In this document: positions 1 to 11,837 of the stretch, piece by piece
Layout: every line of letters begins with the position of its first letter
How positions within the stretch are numbered: the stretch's first letter is position 1
Assembly: GCA_025449115.1 (NCBI GenBank)
Contig: JAHLKC010000042.1
Coordinates: 62,001 to 126,000, forward strand
Direction of reading: 5' to 3'
Source: Chytridium lagenaria
Taxonomy: Eukaryota; Chytridiomycota; Chytridiomycetes; Chytridiales; Chytridiaceae
Length of the DNA: 64,000 nucleotides
Notes under the pieces: generated by a model
Told to the model about the DNA's origin: nothing
Database searches by the model: none
The model's input: only the letters and a program-made list of their open reading frames with translations
Position numbers and translations under genes: made by a program

Positions 1-668
1 GAAATACGTGGTTTCAGCCAGTGAAGACAAGACTATAAGGGTCAGTATTACTTTTTTTTAACCATCTCTCACACTTCTCAGGTTTGGAGCATCACCGACG
101 GAAGCGAGATAATGGTTTTACGCGGTCACGAGGGTCCCGTCTGTTGCATCCAGGTACAATGTCTCTTATCGTCGCCGTCTCTAACGACCAAAAAGTTTGA
201 CGGCACCCGCATCGTCTCTGGTTCCACCGATTTCACTATCAAGCTTTGGCACATTGACTCGCCCGAATCTCTTGCCACCTTCTCCGGCCACACCGGCAAC
301 GTCTACTGTGTTCAACTCCACGGAAACACTCTCTGTTCCGGTTCCGAAGATTCTACCATTAAAATCTGGAATATTGCAACGCGTTCATGCACACGCACGC
401 TTACGGGTCATTTAAATGGGGTTGTGTGTATTCAGTTTGATGAATACAAGCTTGTGAGTGGGAGTGCTGATAAAAGCGTTAAGGTAGGCCCTCTTTGTCC
501 CTAAAGTGTCTGACATTGTAGGTCTGGGATATGAGAAACGGGGAATGTTTGTATACGCTTATGCAGCACACAGGGACAGTATGGAATTTGACTTTCACGG
601 ATTCGAAGTTAATTACGAGTTCTTTTGACCAGAGTTTGTTGGTTTGGGATTTTACGTTTAATGCATGA
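1..668 (+). CDS. WD40 propeller protein, 3' part (FBXW/Cdc4-like)
   Basis: C-terminal part of a WD40 beta-propeller; the 5' end lies outside the window. Coding exons are about 1-40, 82-153, 196-483 and 522-668, with short GT..AG introns; the second intron carries CTAAC near its 3' end. Successive blades end in IRVWS, IKLWH, IKIWN, VKVWD and LLVWD, each preceded by a GH dipeptide and an SGS or SAS turn. The stop is TGA at 666-668. The tight one-blade-after-another layout, with the propeller ending at the C-terminus, resembles SCF receptors such as Cdc4, Met30 and beta-TrCP, but the F-box itself cannot be seen. WD40 assignment is firm; the F-box family is inference. Likely role: substrate recognition in a ubiquitin ligase. 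Confidence 0.8.
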
Positions 669-1040
669 AGATGAACATGCGTCTGGGGCAGGATCGGCGG
701 TGACAGTTGGAGATGGGGAAGATGTTTGAATGCTGGCGTAGGAAACTTTGGATGAAGGCGTTGAGCACTTATATCTTGTAGTTAACTGAAATGAATAAAT
801 GAAATAAATTGATGTTTTCTTTCTTTGGACACTGGACTATCGTATGACATAGGACTAATGGTATGACTAACAATAGTAACATTTGGCGGTAAAATAAACA
901 TACTTATAGCAAGAAAAAAGGCCAGCTTTATTATTTGGGTATTCATTGTATTTGCAACTTGTTGCATATGCCTTCTAACATTCTATACGCAATGTGAATA
1001 AATAATTTAACTCGGGATCCACGGTTTCATCTCTTTCCAA
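669..1040. other. Intergenic region between convergent genes
   Basis: Stretch between the stop of the WD40 gene and the stop of the minus-strand AT-hook gene. It is AT-rich and contains short open frames without recognisable motifs. It presumably holds both 3' UTRs. Confidence 0.6.
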
Positions 1041-4000
1041 TCACTCATCATCCGACGAGACAATCACCGCCTCACTCAATATCCGTTTCCGTTGCACTCC
1101 AACAGATTTCTTGTTTACCGTTCCCGAAGTCTTCTCTCGTACAATCCGCCGGTCATTCTCGTTGCCTACATTCTTGTCATCTCTTAACTCAGGGTCTTTC
1201 AATAAATCTACCGTTGACGAAACTTTTTGACGACCTGGTTCGGGGAAAAAACCTTGTTCCGATTCCACGGGTCGAGGCTTTTTCAGACGGCCTATTTTCC
1301 TAGGGCTTGATGTGGCATCGGGTGCGGTGTCCGAGTCAGATGACAAGGCCACCTGTTTCTGAACGGAAGAAGTTTGAGACTTTTTGGGACGGCCTCGTTT
1401 CCTTGGCCTTGGCGATGCGTCTGCGGATTCCGAGTCATTCCCGGTTGACATGACTGCTTTCCCCTTAAACGTTCGAGAGATATTGGGGAGGCACGTTTTC
1501 TTGTGTTGTAAAAATGCGCTTGCATCCATTGTCGGTTCCAAGACATTGGTGTATGGGACGATGGCATCATTATGAGCAGATTCAAAAAAAGTAGCTTCTG
1601 CTAATGATGGTTGAATTTTCTTTGGACGTCCTCTTTTCCTAGGGCTTGAAAATGCGCTTACGTCCACAACTCCAGCAGCTTGCGGTTCCTCTAGCACTGC
1701 AGGCCGAACTTTTTTCGGACGGCCTCTCTTCCTAGGAGGGCTTGCGTTGGATGCAGATGGAATCACAGCTTCTACCTTATCGGCTTCCATTGCTGGTACT
1801 TCTGCAGGGTCCTTTCGCTTCCGTGTACTGTGCTTCCCAGGACTCCGACGAAGTCCTTGTGACGTTAACGCCTCCGCTAAAATCTTCTGATGACCATGAT
1901 CCTCCCCCAAAACAACCTCAGGCAAATCTGAGTCATCTCCAGTTGACACAACTGCCAATGTCGAACGTCTTATGATAACAGGGCGATATCTCGAAGCCGC
2001 TTCAGCTTGAAGCGTGCTTTCACTGTCACTCGCCCGCACGTGACAGCTACTGCTAGACACTTCCGCAGATGAGCCCGTGGTCTTCCGTTTACGCCCTTTA
2101 ATCACGGCTTTCTTCCGATGTGATGCAGCGTCCGAAGTGCTACCTGACTGATCTGCCTCGCCATGAGAGTGCTCCTCGCCAGTAGCTTCAATTTCAAACT
2201 CCACCATCATCTTCTTGCGCCGCTTTCGTGGATTCTTAGCTTTTGCCGGATTTTCAACGTCAGCGATGCCTTCTACATCCAAAGAGCTCTCCTGATATTT
2301 TGAGTTTCTCCGCTTTCGGGACCCTCTTAACGGCGGCGCGGGTCGTCGCACTCTCACTCTCGGCATCAGACGGGTTGACAACCGGCGGAGCCCGATATGA
2401 AGCTCTTCGCCGTGTCGTAGTTATTACATCTTCTTCAGATGAAGAACTGTATGAAGAGCAGCAACTGCAACCTCCCCAGTGATCCGTCAACGAATAACCT
2501 TGCTTTTCGACAATTTCGTCCCAATGATATTCAGCATCTAACTCGAACTCAGGGAGGTTTTGAATTTCAGGGGACCTCCAACGTTCCTCGAGGGTATCAA
2601 TATCGACGTGAAGCAGGATAGGAGGGAGCTCTGCAGTATGATTCTCTTAAATAAACTCAGCAGGGCGTATTTTTACTGGATAAATAAAATTACCAGCATT
2701 GTAATTGTCATACAAATAGGCTTTCGTGTGCGGATGCTTTAAAAAACCTTTCTTAGAATCTTCACGAAGGCTTTCGAAATCTCTTGGGAGGCAACCCCGA
2801 AGACGTTCAGGAGGGAGAAATGGCAGGAACACATGACCAGCTATAGCTTTTCGCACCTGCAACTCTACGAATACGTTGTGAGAACGTGGAATTACCAGCC
2901 ATAATAAAATTAAGAGAGTAATAAGAAAACATAATACCTTCAGCCTCTTGCGAAAGATTATCAAAAGATTGTGTGGATACGGGAAATGGCGCCAACAAAA
3001 CCACTTCAACCTCTCGTCCTCTAAGATGTTCAGATTTTCTTCCCTCGTAACGAGGCTAAAAATATGTTAGGTTTATGGCATAGCACACGAGCAAACCAAA
3101 TATCGAGCATCAAATCAAGTATCGTTTCCCAAACCCATTTTGTCCCTACATATATTTCAAGATGAGCGAAAAAGAAAGTTCAGAACGACCAAAGGATCGC
3201 TAATAATATTTGAAACAAAATGAGGGTCGTCGGCAGAGCTGGGAAGTGACATTAAGCTCCCTATATTCAGATTAGCATTAAAAAAAATATGTAAAAGGCT
3301 CACCCTTGAAAGCTATTCTTACTTTTTCCACCAAAGGCTTCAAAAAAAAGTCCGGATCTGCAGAGGGATCGAGTTGGACATATTGAGAAGCCAATTGGAT
3401 GCACTCGCTGGTCGCCCCATGGGTAAAAAAAGTAAACACAAACAAATATCTTTTCCAAATTAGAATGTTCATAAGCCATCTGAAAGACTTACAAACACGC
3501 ATTCGGGTTTTCCGGACATTCTCGATGAAAACGTTCCAAAATTTCCTTGGCCCTTTCGACTTGGTCGGAGGCAAGAACAAGCTTCATATTTAGTTAATGC
3601 AATGGTCGCTTGTCAAATACTTTTAAAAGATATAAGATAAAGATATCATGATGCTGCCCGCCGTTTTTCTCAAACGACAAATTGAAATGCTGCATAGCGT
3701 TCCGATAATGTACGGAATTTAAATTTTTTGAACCTTCATGTTGTAAGTGCCATCAATAAAGAACTAGTAAAACCATCTATTTCTTCTCGTTTTCCTTGAA
3801 TAATCTCTTTCCTCCATAAAAGATATGATATCAAGCCCGTGTAGCCAAGCAAAACGGAATCGTCATTGTAAGGAGGTGATGTGACATATCTAACGAGCAA
3901 AAGCATTAGTTTTTGGTTGTTTTAGGAGGGTTATAGAAAAGTTGGGAACGATATTATAGACGGGTGAACTTAACCTTTCCATAAAGGTGTATGCATCTTG

Positions 4001-4717
4001 TATCAATTCCAATCTGACATACGTCAAGGCAATCTCAAGAATCAGCTCTCTGTCCTAAAAATATGAGCTTCCTAGCCAACTTTCGTCTACTAACCAGATT
4101 TCCGGTCAACTTGGTGACATTGAGGAGCATCTTCAGCAATTCTTTTCCATATTTTCCATAAGAGTCGTCGACATCACCATTAGGCACGCTATCGCCAACA
4201 TGGCCCAGAGGAATGACGCCAACGGGATCACGAAATGTCAAAGAAGCATCCTCAGACTCCGCCGACTTTGTTTTAAATGGCATTCTCCTTCCAACTACTT
4301 CTGATATGATTCTCCAAGATGTATCCTTTCGCCATGTGCGCTCCCCATCTGTATTATTAATCTTCTTCCGTTGACAACGATGTCAGAAGCGGCCTCGATG
4401 AAAAGCTTAGTATCAAGCTGAAACTCGTTTAACGTTTCATTCCATGACTCCTCCTTTGATTTAGAATTTTTGTTGATTGAATCATGGCGCTGACTTAAAT
4501 GTGGAGAGTCTAGTGAAGGTGATGGCCCTCTAAAAGTACAAGTCCATTTAGTCCAGAAAACGTACATAAAGAGAACGGACGACTGAAGAATATGAAACAA
4601 CCTCTTTGCCGTATTATATTCATCTAGAACCTTTATCCGCAGCAGCTTCAGCAGCGATGTAAAGCACTCAAATTCGGTCGTGGGCCTTTTCCGCTTGACG
4701 GCACTCAGAAACGACAT
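1041..4717 (-). CDS. TAF1A-like RNA polymerase I factor with AT-hook C-terminal tail
   Basis: Multi-exon minus-strand gene. The N-terminal two thirds read as helical repeats resembling TAF1A, a subunit of the Pol I selectivity factor SL1. Recognisable blocks are a helix after an intron at about 4060 (DRELILEIALTYVRLELIQ), then AKEILERFHRECPENPNA near 3500-3560, followed by a block beginning QYVQLDPSADPDF. Human TAF1A has the equivalent PSNPNAHIYLYNFL segment and a following helix. Further exons run through FLPPERLRGCLPRDF and an intron at about 2632-2677 into an acidic Ser-rich linker. The frame then shifts (unrecognised intron or 1-nt deletion near 2315-2435) into a Lys/Arg/Ser-rich tail with four AT-hook-like motifs and a stop at 1041. 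Start chosen at 4717 (MSFLSAVKRKRP). AT-hooks are not known to me in TAF1A, so the tail could be a separate gene. TAF1A homology is moderate. Confidence 0.5.
1270..1745 (-). repeat. Four AT-hook-like motifs in the C-terminal tail
   Basis: Three copies read PRKRGRPKK (near 1717-1740, 1624-1645 and 1387-1410) and a fourth is degenerate (PRKIGRLKK, near 1287-1310). The RGRP core is the minor-groove AT-hook. Spacing is irregular, so these are dispersed motifs rather than a tandem array. Confidence 0.85.
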
Positions 4718-4755
4718 GTAGAGAATTGTCGGCAGTAGTGCATTGACAAAGAAAA
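4718..4755. promoter_or_regulatory. Candidate bidirectional promoter, 38 bp between start codons
   Basis: The minus-strand TAF1A-like start (4717) and the plus-strand F-box start (4756) are only 38 bp apart if both starts are right. The core promoter elements must overlap the genes themselves. An alternative minus start at 4765 would make the coding regions overlap. Confidence 0.4.
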
Positions 4756-6195
4756 ATGCTGTCATGTATTCCACCTGAGGTTTTTTTTTCAGGCAGCCTG
4801 ATGAGTGTTTATTAACGCTTGCTGACAGGTTGTGCTCCACCTGGCAGCGTCATTTTTGGACGGGAAGGACGTTCTCTGGCTCTCGCATAGCTCAAAGCAA
4901 TTTTATTCGCTTCTCTCAAGCCCGTCGCTGTGGAATTCGCTGACTGCTCGCCATCATGGGGTTAACTTTATTCAAGAGAATGGGAACTGGCAAAAGCTTT
5001 ACTTTGAATACACAAGGAAAAGGATATGCAAGCATCTGAGTAATCTTGAGAATGGCGTCCTGGTAGATCGCGTTGCAGAGTTCTGCAAGAAAGCGGCGAG
5101 ATTAGCGCAGTGCACCGAAGTCGACGAAGAGCGTTGTCCAGAGATATTCCCTGTAGGTTGCATTGGATATTATTGCTGACGCCCATACAGGACCTCTGGC
5201 TTTGTCTCCATAAGGGGTGTTCCAGCCTTGCATGCGGACGGACAAAGCGTCAGCATGCCATGGCGCATTCCAACAGCTCTGGCCATCAGATGTCTATGAA
5301 AATCAACTCGCTGGAAAGTAGGATGAGCTATCTTTTCTCAAGAGGTCTTACGTAGTTAGTTTGGTGTTATGACTGCAAGAAGTGGACTGGCGAAAATTCA
5401 TCGTCCCACGAGGCTGAAAAATATAAAGTGCGTCAAGTGCAAGAGCATTTTCTGAAAGCTACGACCGGAATAACGGACTTTGACTTTCTCGAGGTCTTTT
5501 TGTTAAATCAGAAAAGGTGGTTTTTTAATATCAAGTCATCAATTCACGCCCTTTAGTCGCTGTTCCCGCCCCCCACCCGTTTCCAAATTTACCATATTTG
5601 GCTAATACTTCATTCTTTTTGAATCGTATTAGACAACGGGAAAGATCAATGCGGTTTCGTCTTCTACCGGACGAGAAAGCTTATTTTATTAATGTTCAAT
5701 TTATGATCCATTGGCGCCAATTCCTCTTAGGCAATTCGAATCCTCCTGGATTTATTGATAATTCACCTCTTGTATGGCCTCCAGTAATGCGACCCTCACA
5801 AGAAGACAAGGCTGCCGTATCTAAATTTGAATCTGGAATTTTGGAATCTGGATGGCCCATGGCAGTAAACCCGTTAGTTAACTCACTGGAGCACTTTGCG
5901 ATCACGAACGAGGAACTTTGGAATTACTTGAAGGTTGAATACGGAGGTGGCCCTGCATTGACAGAGGATAATATTCCGAAAGGCAATCCCCTATTTAGAG
6001 AGCTTCGTGAGGATTTTATCTACCTTAAGGAAAGGTAATCTAATTTCCCCACGAGTACATTGGACTGACGCGCACACTATTTTAAGAATGCAAGCCATGC
6101 GTGAGGAGAACGATACTGATGATGAGCAAAGCTCTGACCAGTTTGAGGACGAGGATGGTGATATGGCGTCCGATGGAGATGGTGGTGAATTCTGA
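4756..6195 (+). CDS. F-box / zf-UBP / DUSP protein
   Basis: The start at 4756 gives a short first exon reading MLSCIPPE. It is spliced (intron 4780-4828) into VVLHLAASFLDGKDVLWLS, an F-box with the expected LPPE, FL-D and W-SL positions. Next is a zinc-finger UBP domain (about 5190-5430) with WLCLHKGC, CGR, HAMAHSNSSGH and WCYDC ligands. An intron at about 5516-5631 leads to a DUSP domain with LLPDEKAYFINVQF, PGFIDNSPL and EYGGGP. A final intron (6035-6086) leads to an acidic tail ending at 6195. No USP peptidase domain (no Cys or His box) lies between them, so this is not a deubiquitinase. It may recruit ubiquitinated or ubiquitin-C-terminus-bearing partners to an SCF ligase. Domain calls are strong; the function is inference. 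Confidence 0.8.
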
Positions 6196-6249
6196 ATAAA
6201 GAAAACCGTGTAACCTTAAAACATCTCAAAAAACCAGACTTCACAGAGG

Positions 6250-9200
6250 ATGGACGACCTGAGTCGAGGCATCAAGGTGTTCATTGACCGCGGTGGGACC
6301 TTTACGGACTGCTGTGGGTTCCTTCCTACGCTTCCGAGTGGACACAGGACAGTGGTGGTGAAGCTGCTCAGCGTGGACCCGCAGAACTATCCGGATGCAC
6401 CAAGGGAAGGCATTAGGAGGATTCGTGAGTGGCCCAGAAGTTCCCAATGCGCATCAGTCCTGCATTGCACTATGATGATCTACCTGTAATACTTAAAGGA
6501 TAATTTTTGACTTTACTTTCCTATAGTTGAGATGGCAACGGGGAGAAGCCATCCTCGCGACAAACCTTTGGACACCTCCAGAATTGGTAAGCAAAATGCT
6601 GCGTTTCGACAAACTTCATTAGTCTCTCAGAGCTTATTCGAATGGGGACCACTGTGGCAACAAATGCGGTAGGAGACATGGATGTACGCTGAGAAGTTCA
6701 TACATTTTATATTTTTAGCTTTTGGAGAGGAAAGGAGAGCGCGTGGCTCTGTTCATCACATCCGGATTTAAGGTAGTTCCAACACTAGGGAGCTAATATT
6801 GACGCGTATTTCAGGATTTGCTTCATATTGGAAATCAGGCAAGACCAAAGATTTTTGATCTGCAGGTTGCTATGCCAGTGGGCCTTTATGAGCGTGTCGT
6901 GGAAGTTGATGAAAGGTTTCGACGTCTTGATATGCTCTTTGATGTTTACACGCCAACTAGAGTGACTCTTGTCGGGTATACAGCGACAGCTACAGGAAGG
7001 GACATCGCCGTTCCCGAGGGTGATCCTTCTTATGTCAAAGGAATGACTGGCGAATGGGTCAGGATATTGAAAAAGCCAGGTCGGAATCACCATGATTACC
7101 ATTAGCTAACAACCGTACCGTAGACCTTTCAAAAGCCGAAACTGAGTTGAGAGCACTGAAGGAATCTGGAATCAAAAGTCTTGCGATTTGCCTTATGCAT
7201 TCATATACTTTTCCTGGTAATACCTAAGATCCTATGAGTTACACTGACAGATACACTATACAGATCATGAGCAGAAAATTGCTAAACTGGCAAAGAAAGT
7301 AGGGTTTTCGCATATCACCCTCTCCTCACAGATATCTCCCATGATCAAAATCGTTCCAAGAGGCTTATCCTCTGTGGCTGACTCCTACTTGACTCCTTGC
7401 ATCGATCGTTATATTGAAGCTTCTTTTCTGGGTTCGATGATGGCATTCGGACAAGGTGAGGGTTGAGTTTATGAAAAGTGATGAGGCTTGGCCCCAGTTG
7501 GCTCTTTCTCTGGGTTGCGGGCAATCTTGTCTGGTCCTGCAGCAGGAGTTGTGGGCTACGCTTTAACTTCATATGATGAGTCTGAAAGGATCCCTGTTAT
7601 TGGTTTTGATATGGGAGGTAAGGGTAATATACGGCTTCGGATTGTTAAAGACATTGGAGGCACAAGTACGATGTTTCGCGATATGCTGGCCAGTATGACC
7701 ATCTTTACGAAGCTACAATTGCGGGTGTGACCGTTCAAGCTCCACAACTTGACATTAATACGGTAAGGAAATCTGTATAAGTTTTTTTTTTAAAAAAAAT
7801 ATTTTGAAGGTTGCTGCTGGAGGTGGTTCTCGGCTGTTTTACCGAAACGGAATGTTTTACGTTGGGTAGGCTTCCGATTCACAAACTATTCAATTGCTAA
7901 TTACAAATTAATATTTTGTAAGTCCTGAGAGCGCCGGTGCTAATCCGGGTCCCGTATCCTATCGCAAAGGCGGGCCTTTGACCGTTACTGACGCCAACCT
8001 AGTGTTGGGCCGCCTTGTCCCCAGCTACTTCCCAAAGATCTTTGGACCAACCGAATCTGAGCCATTAGATTTTGAAGCTACTCGGCTTGCATTCGAGAAC
8101 CTTGCTGCTGAAATTAATGCATCACTTCCATCTAGCAAGCCTACTATGACGGTCGACGACATAGCGTACGGATTTATTCGTGTGGCAAACGAGTCAATGT
8201 GTAGGCCGATAAGGGCATTGACGCAAGCAAAAGGTTATGACACGTCGAAGCACTGGCTCGCATCATTTGGAGGAGCGGTAACTTTTTATGTATAGATAGT
8301 GTTTAAGTATGATGATTAGGGTGGACAGCATGCTTGCGCTATTGCAAAGTCCTTAGGGATAAAGACTATCCTCATTCATAAATACTCGTCAGTTTTATCG
8401 GCATACGGTCTCTCACTTGCAGACGTCGTATTCGAAGTCCAAGAACCAAGGTACGGATCCTGTCTTGAAATTATTACTTAAGTACATGAAGGCAAGAGAA
8501 ATTTGACGTCAACGCTCTGGATAGCGTGAAAAAGAGCATATTTGAACTAGCTGCTCAATGCCAGGCAGCATTGAGATCCCAAGGGTTTTCCGATACCGAT
8601 ATTGAGGCAGAGATCTTCTTAAACCTTCGTTATGAAGGAACGGATACATCTATCATGACATTGAAGCCGAAAGACAGCTGGAACTTCCACCAGACATTTG
8701 TGGCTAAACACACACTGGAATTTGGGTTCTCTCTCCCAGATCGCAACATCATCATCGATGATATTCGAATTCGTGGAATCGGAAAAAGTCCTTCCCAGGT
8801 CACCACTCGCGTTTGCAACGAGCTGAAAAGTATAAAGCGTCATCGCATTGAAGTTGGGGGAGAGAAAGTTTCAACATTAGTGTCCGCGTACTGGGACGAA
8901 GGAGGGCGTCGTGAAACCCCTGTTTACCTTTTGAATCAATTGGCCATCGGTGACGAAGTTGTTGGGCCTGCTTTGATTCTTGAGGCCACATCGACTATTG
9001 CTGTTGAGATCGGATTTGCTGCTGTGATTACATCAGAACATGTTGTGTTGACTATGACTGGAGTCAGGGCAGAAGATGGAGGGTATGCGGCGCTTTTGTC
9101 AAGCTCGACGCCAGATCCTATCATGCTCAGTGTTTTTGCGCATCGGTTTATGTCTATTGCTGGTATGTTATGCACGTATGATAAATTTATTGCTAAGGAG

Positions 9201-11786
9201 TTATTACAGAACAAATGGGACGTACCCTTCAAAAAACCGCCATATCTACCAATATTAAGGAAAGGCTTGATTTTTCTTGCGCTCTATTTGGACCGGACGG
9301 TGGACTGGTTTGAAGTTGGTCGATTAGGATATGCTAAGCATCTTTTAGGTAGCAAATGCCCCTCACATCCCAGTCCATCTTGGTTCTATGCAGGAAGCTG
9401 TTAGGTGGCAGATGATTAATGTAAAGGTTGAGCTGAAGCCTGGAGATGTGCTTATGACGAATCACCCTCAAGCCGGAGGATCCCATCTGCCGGATGTGAG
9501 TCTCTTTTGCGCAAGTGATCGAGGACATAGTGTTAACTTACATACACTTCAGATCACTATCATCACACCAGTGTTTAATAATAATCAAGTCGTGTTCTTT
9601 GTCGCGAGTCGAGGTGAGATGTTCTTTCCTACACTTAGCGACTTATTATGTTAATATCTAAACTCGGTTAGGTCACCATGCGGATATTGGGTGAGCTATA
9701 ATTTTAATATTTTGAACTTATCGTCGTTATCGTTATCACCGTTACATTCTAAATATATTTTAAAGCGGTTCGCAACCCGGCAGTATGCCACCCAACTCGT
9801 GTGAACTTTATCAAGAGGGGGCAGCGGTGAAGTCTTTCTTCCTTGTCCGCGATGGTGTTTTCGATGAGACAGGTGTTACCGATATTTTACTTCATCAGCC
9901 AGCGGTGTATCCTGGATGTAGTGGCTCGAGGTGTCTTCGTGACAATATCTCTGACTTGAAAGGTAGGTTTATTGGCCTGTTGGTTGTCTTTGTCAAAATT
10001 AAATTTAAATGCAATTAGCTCAAGTTGCTGCAAATCAGAGAGGAATTATTCTGGTACATGATTTGATACAAGAATATGGTATCTCGCCTTTAGTATCACT
10101 GGTAACTGAAGGGCGATTTAGGTCTCGAGGTTGTTCAGGCTTACATGGCATTCATTCGGCAAAATGCCGAGACGGCGGTTAGGAATTGTAGGTTTAAGCC
10201 CTTTTCTTCGTTTATCTCTTTTCACTTTCTAACCAATGACAAAAATATTTTCAGTGCTTATGGGCTACTATAAGAACGGTAGGAAGAACTCCATGCCGTC
10301 GACCATATGGACGATGGAACGCCTATAGAGCTGTCTATTGCCATAAACGCTGATGGTAGCGCTACATTTGATTTCACTGGAACTGGCGCAGAGGTAGGAG
10401 GACCGATAATGCAAGAAAGCATTCATAAAAGCACAAAAAGTTTAAGCATTTGTTCTTCTAGGTCTACGGCAATACCAATGCTCCGTACTCGGTATCCTGT
10501 TCCGCCATAATCTATTGTCTCAGATGTATGGTCAATCTTGATATACCTTTAAATCAAGGTGCCCTTGAACCCATCAAGATGATTCTTCCCGAGGGATCGT
10601 TGCTATCACCATCGGAGAATGCCGCGGTTGTCGGCGGGAATGTTCTTACGTCACAGAGGTTGTGTGATGTGATCTTTAAGGCGTTCGAGGCTGTTGCGGC
10701 AAGCCAAGGTTGGTTCTTTCTTTCATTTTCTGGGATTCCTCAATTGCCATGTTAGGATGTTGCAACAATTTTACGTTTGGATCGGGTGGAAAGGATGCGG
10801 ATGGGAATGTGACGGATGGATTTGGATACTATGAGACTATCGGTAACATTTTTTTGGTTTTTTTTGTATTTTTATTATTAATTTTTGCTTTTTGGCGTTG
10901 AAAAACATGCTAAAATGAATTCCATACTTCTCTTTTCAGCGGGTGGAGCCGGTGCTGGGCCTAGTTGGGACGGAAGGTCGGGAGTGCATACTCATATGAC
11001 CAATACTCGTATTACGGATCCTGAGATCCTTGAACGGCGGTATCCTGTTATTCTGCGAAAGTTTGGCCTTCGTTCTGGTATTTTTTCTCTGTGTCCTGTT
11101 ATCTTGCTAATTTATTTAGGATCCGGAGGTAAAGGAGCCCACAGCGGTGGAGACGGGGTTGTCAGAGAGGTGAGCGAATATCGCCGAGTTTACATGGTTG
11201 ATTATTGGTAAGGTTGAATTTCTTGAACACCTTCATGTTTCGATTCTCTCAGAGCGTCGTGTGTTTTTGCCGTATGGGTAAGATTTCTATTAGTCAATGT
11301 TTTTTCGTTTATTGTACTTGTCGGCTGTCTGTTGCCAATATTTATATGTGATTGTGCAGATTGAAAGGAGGTCTTCCTGGCTCAAAGGGGCGTAACCTTC
11401 TGATTCGCAAGGGCGCGAAACCAGTAAGCTTTGGTGGAAAGAATGCGACTCAAGTTAGACCTGGAGATATTTTTGTTATCGAAACTCCTGGAGGCGGAGG
11501 TAGATATAGCATTGGCCATTCTCGTTTTTATGTTTGAAGCAAGTTTTCTTAACTGTTTTGGATAATCTCAGGATACGGGAAGCCCGATGAGAGCGCCGCA
11601 AAGCGTAAACGCATATCTACGGAAGACTCTGAAGTCGAAAACGGCAAGGCAAGTGAGCCCGTCCGGTTTGGCGCTGGGGCGGAAGCTTGGGAGTCTATGA
11701 AGAAACTCAAAGAGACTTTTAAAGTACATATTCACTATCCCATCGAAGCTGCTTTTGCGCAGTATATTCTGCGACTATTTTATTAG
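6250..11786 (+). CDS. OPLAH: 5-oxoprolinase (ATP-hydrolysing)
   Basis: Converts 5-oxo-L-proline to glutamate with ATP in the gamma-glutamyl/glutathione cycle; cytosolic. About 20 exons. The HyuA half begins with DRGGTFTDC, followed by [59 protein letters not shown] and [13 protein letters not shown]. The HyuB half has [98 protein letters not shown] and TPGGGGYGKP. The layout is colinear with the human enzyme of about 1,290 residues. The tail is Lys-rich and ends at 11786. Odd: three 1-nt frame losses at 7420-7490, one at about 7668 inside GGTSTD, and one at about 10283. The conserved residues continue on both sides, so consensus errors are more likely than a pseudogene. Confidence 0.92.
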
Positions 11787-11837
11787 CAAAAACATATATA
11801 CATTAAGAAAAGAATGAAGCCATGCTGGACACCCAAT

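Noticed and set aside
782..967. Small hydrophobic minus-strand ORF
   Set aside because: No motif and no sign of splicing into neighbours; looks like 3' UTR sequence.
6250..11786. 5-oxoprolinase as a pseudogene
   Set aside because: Breaks are confined to single bases with conserved residues around them, about 20 introns keep good splice sites, and the same defect occurs in essential genes nearby.
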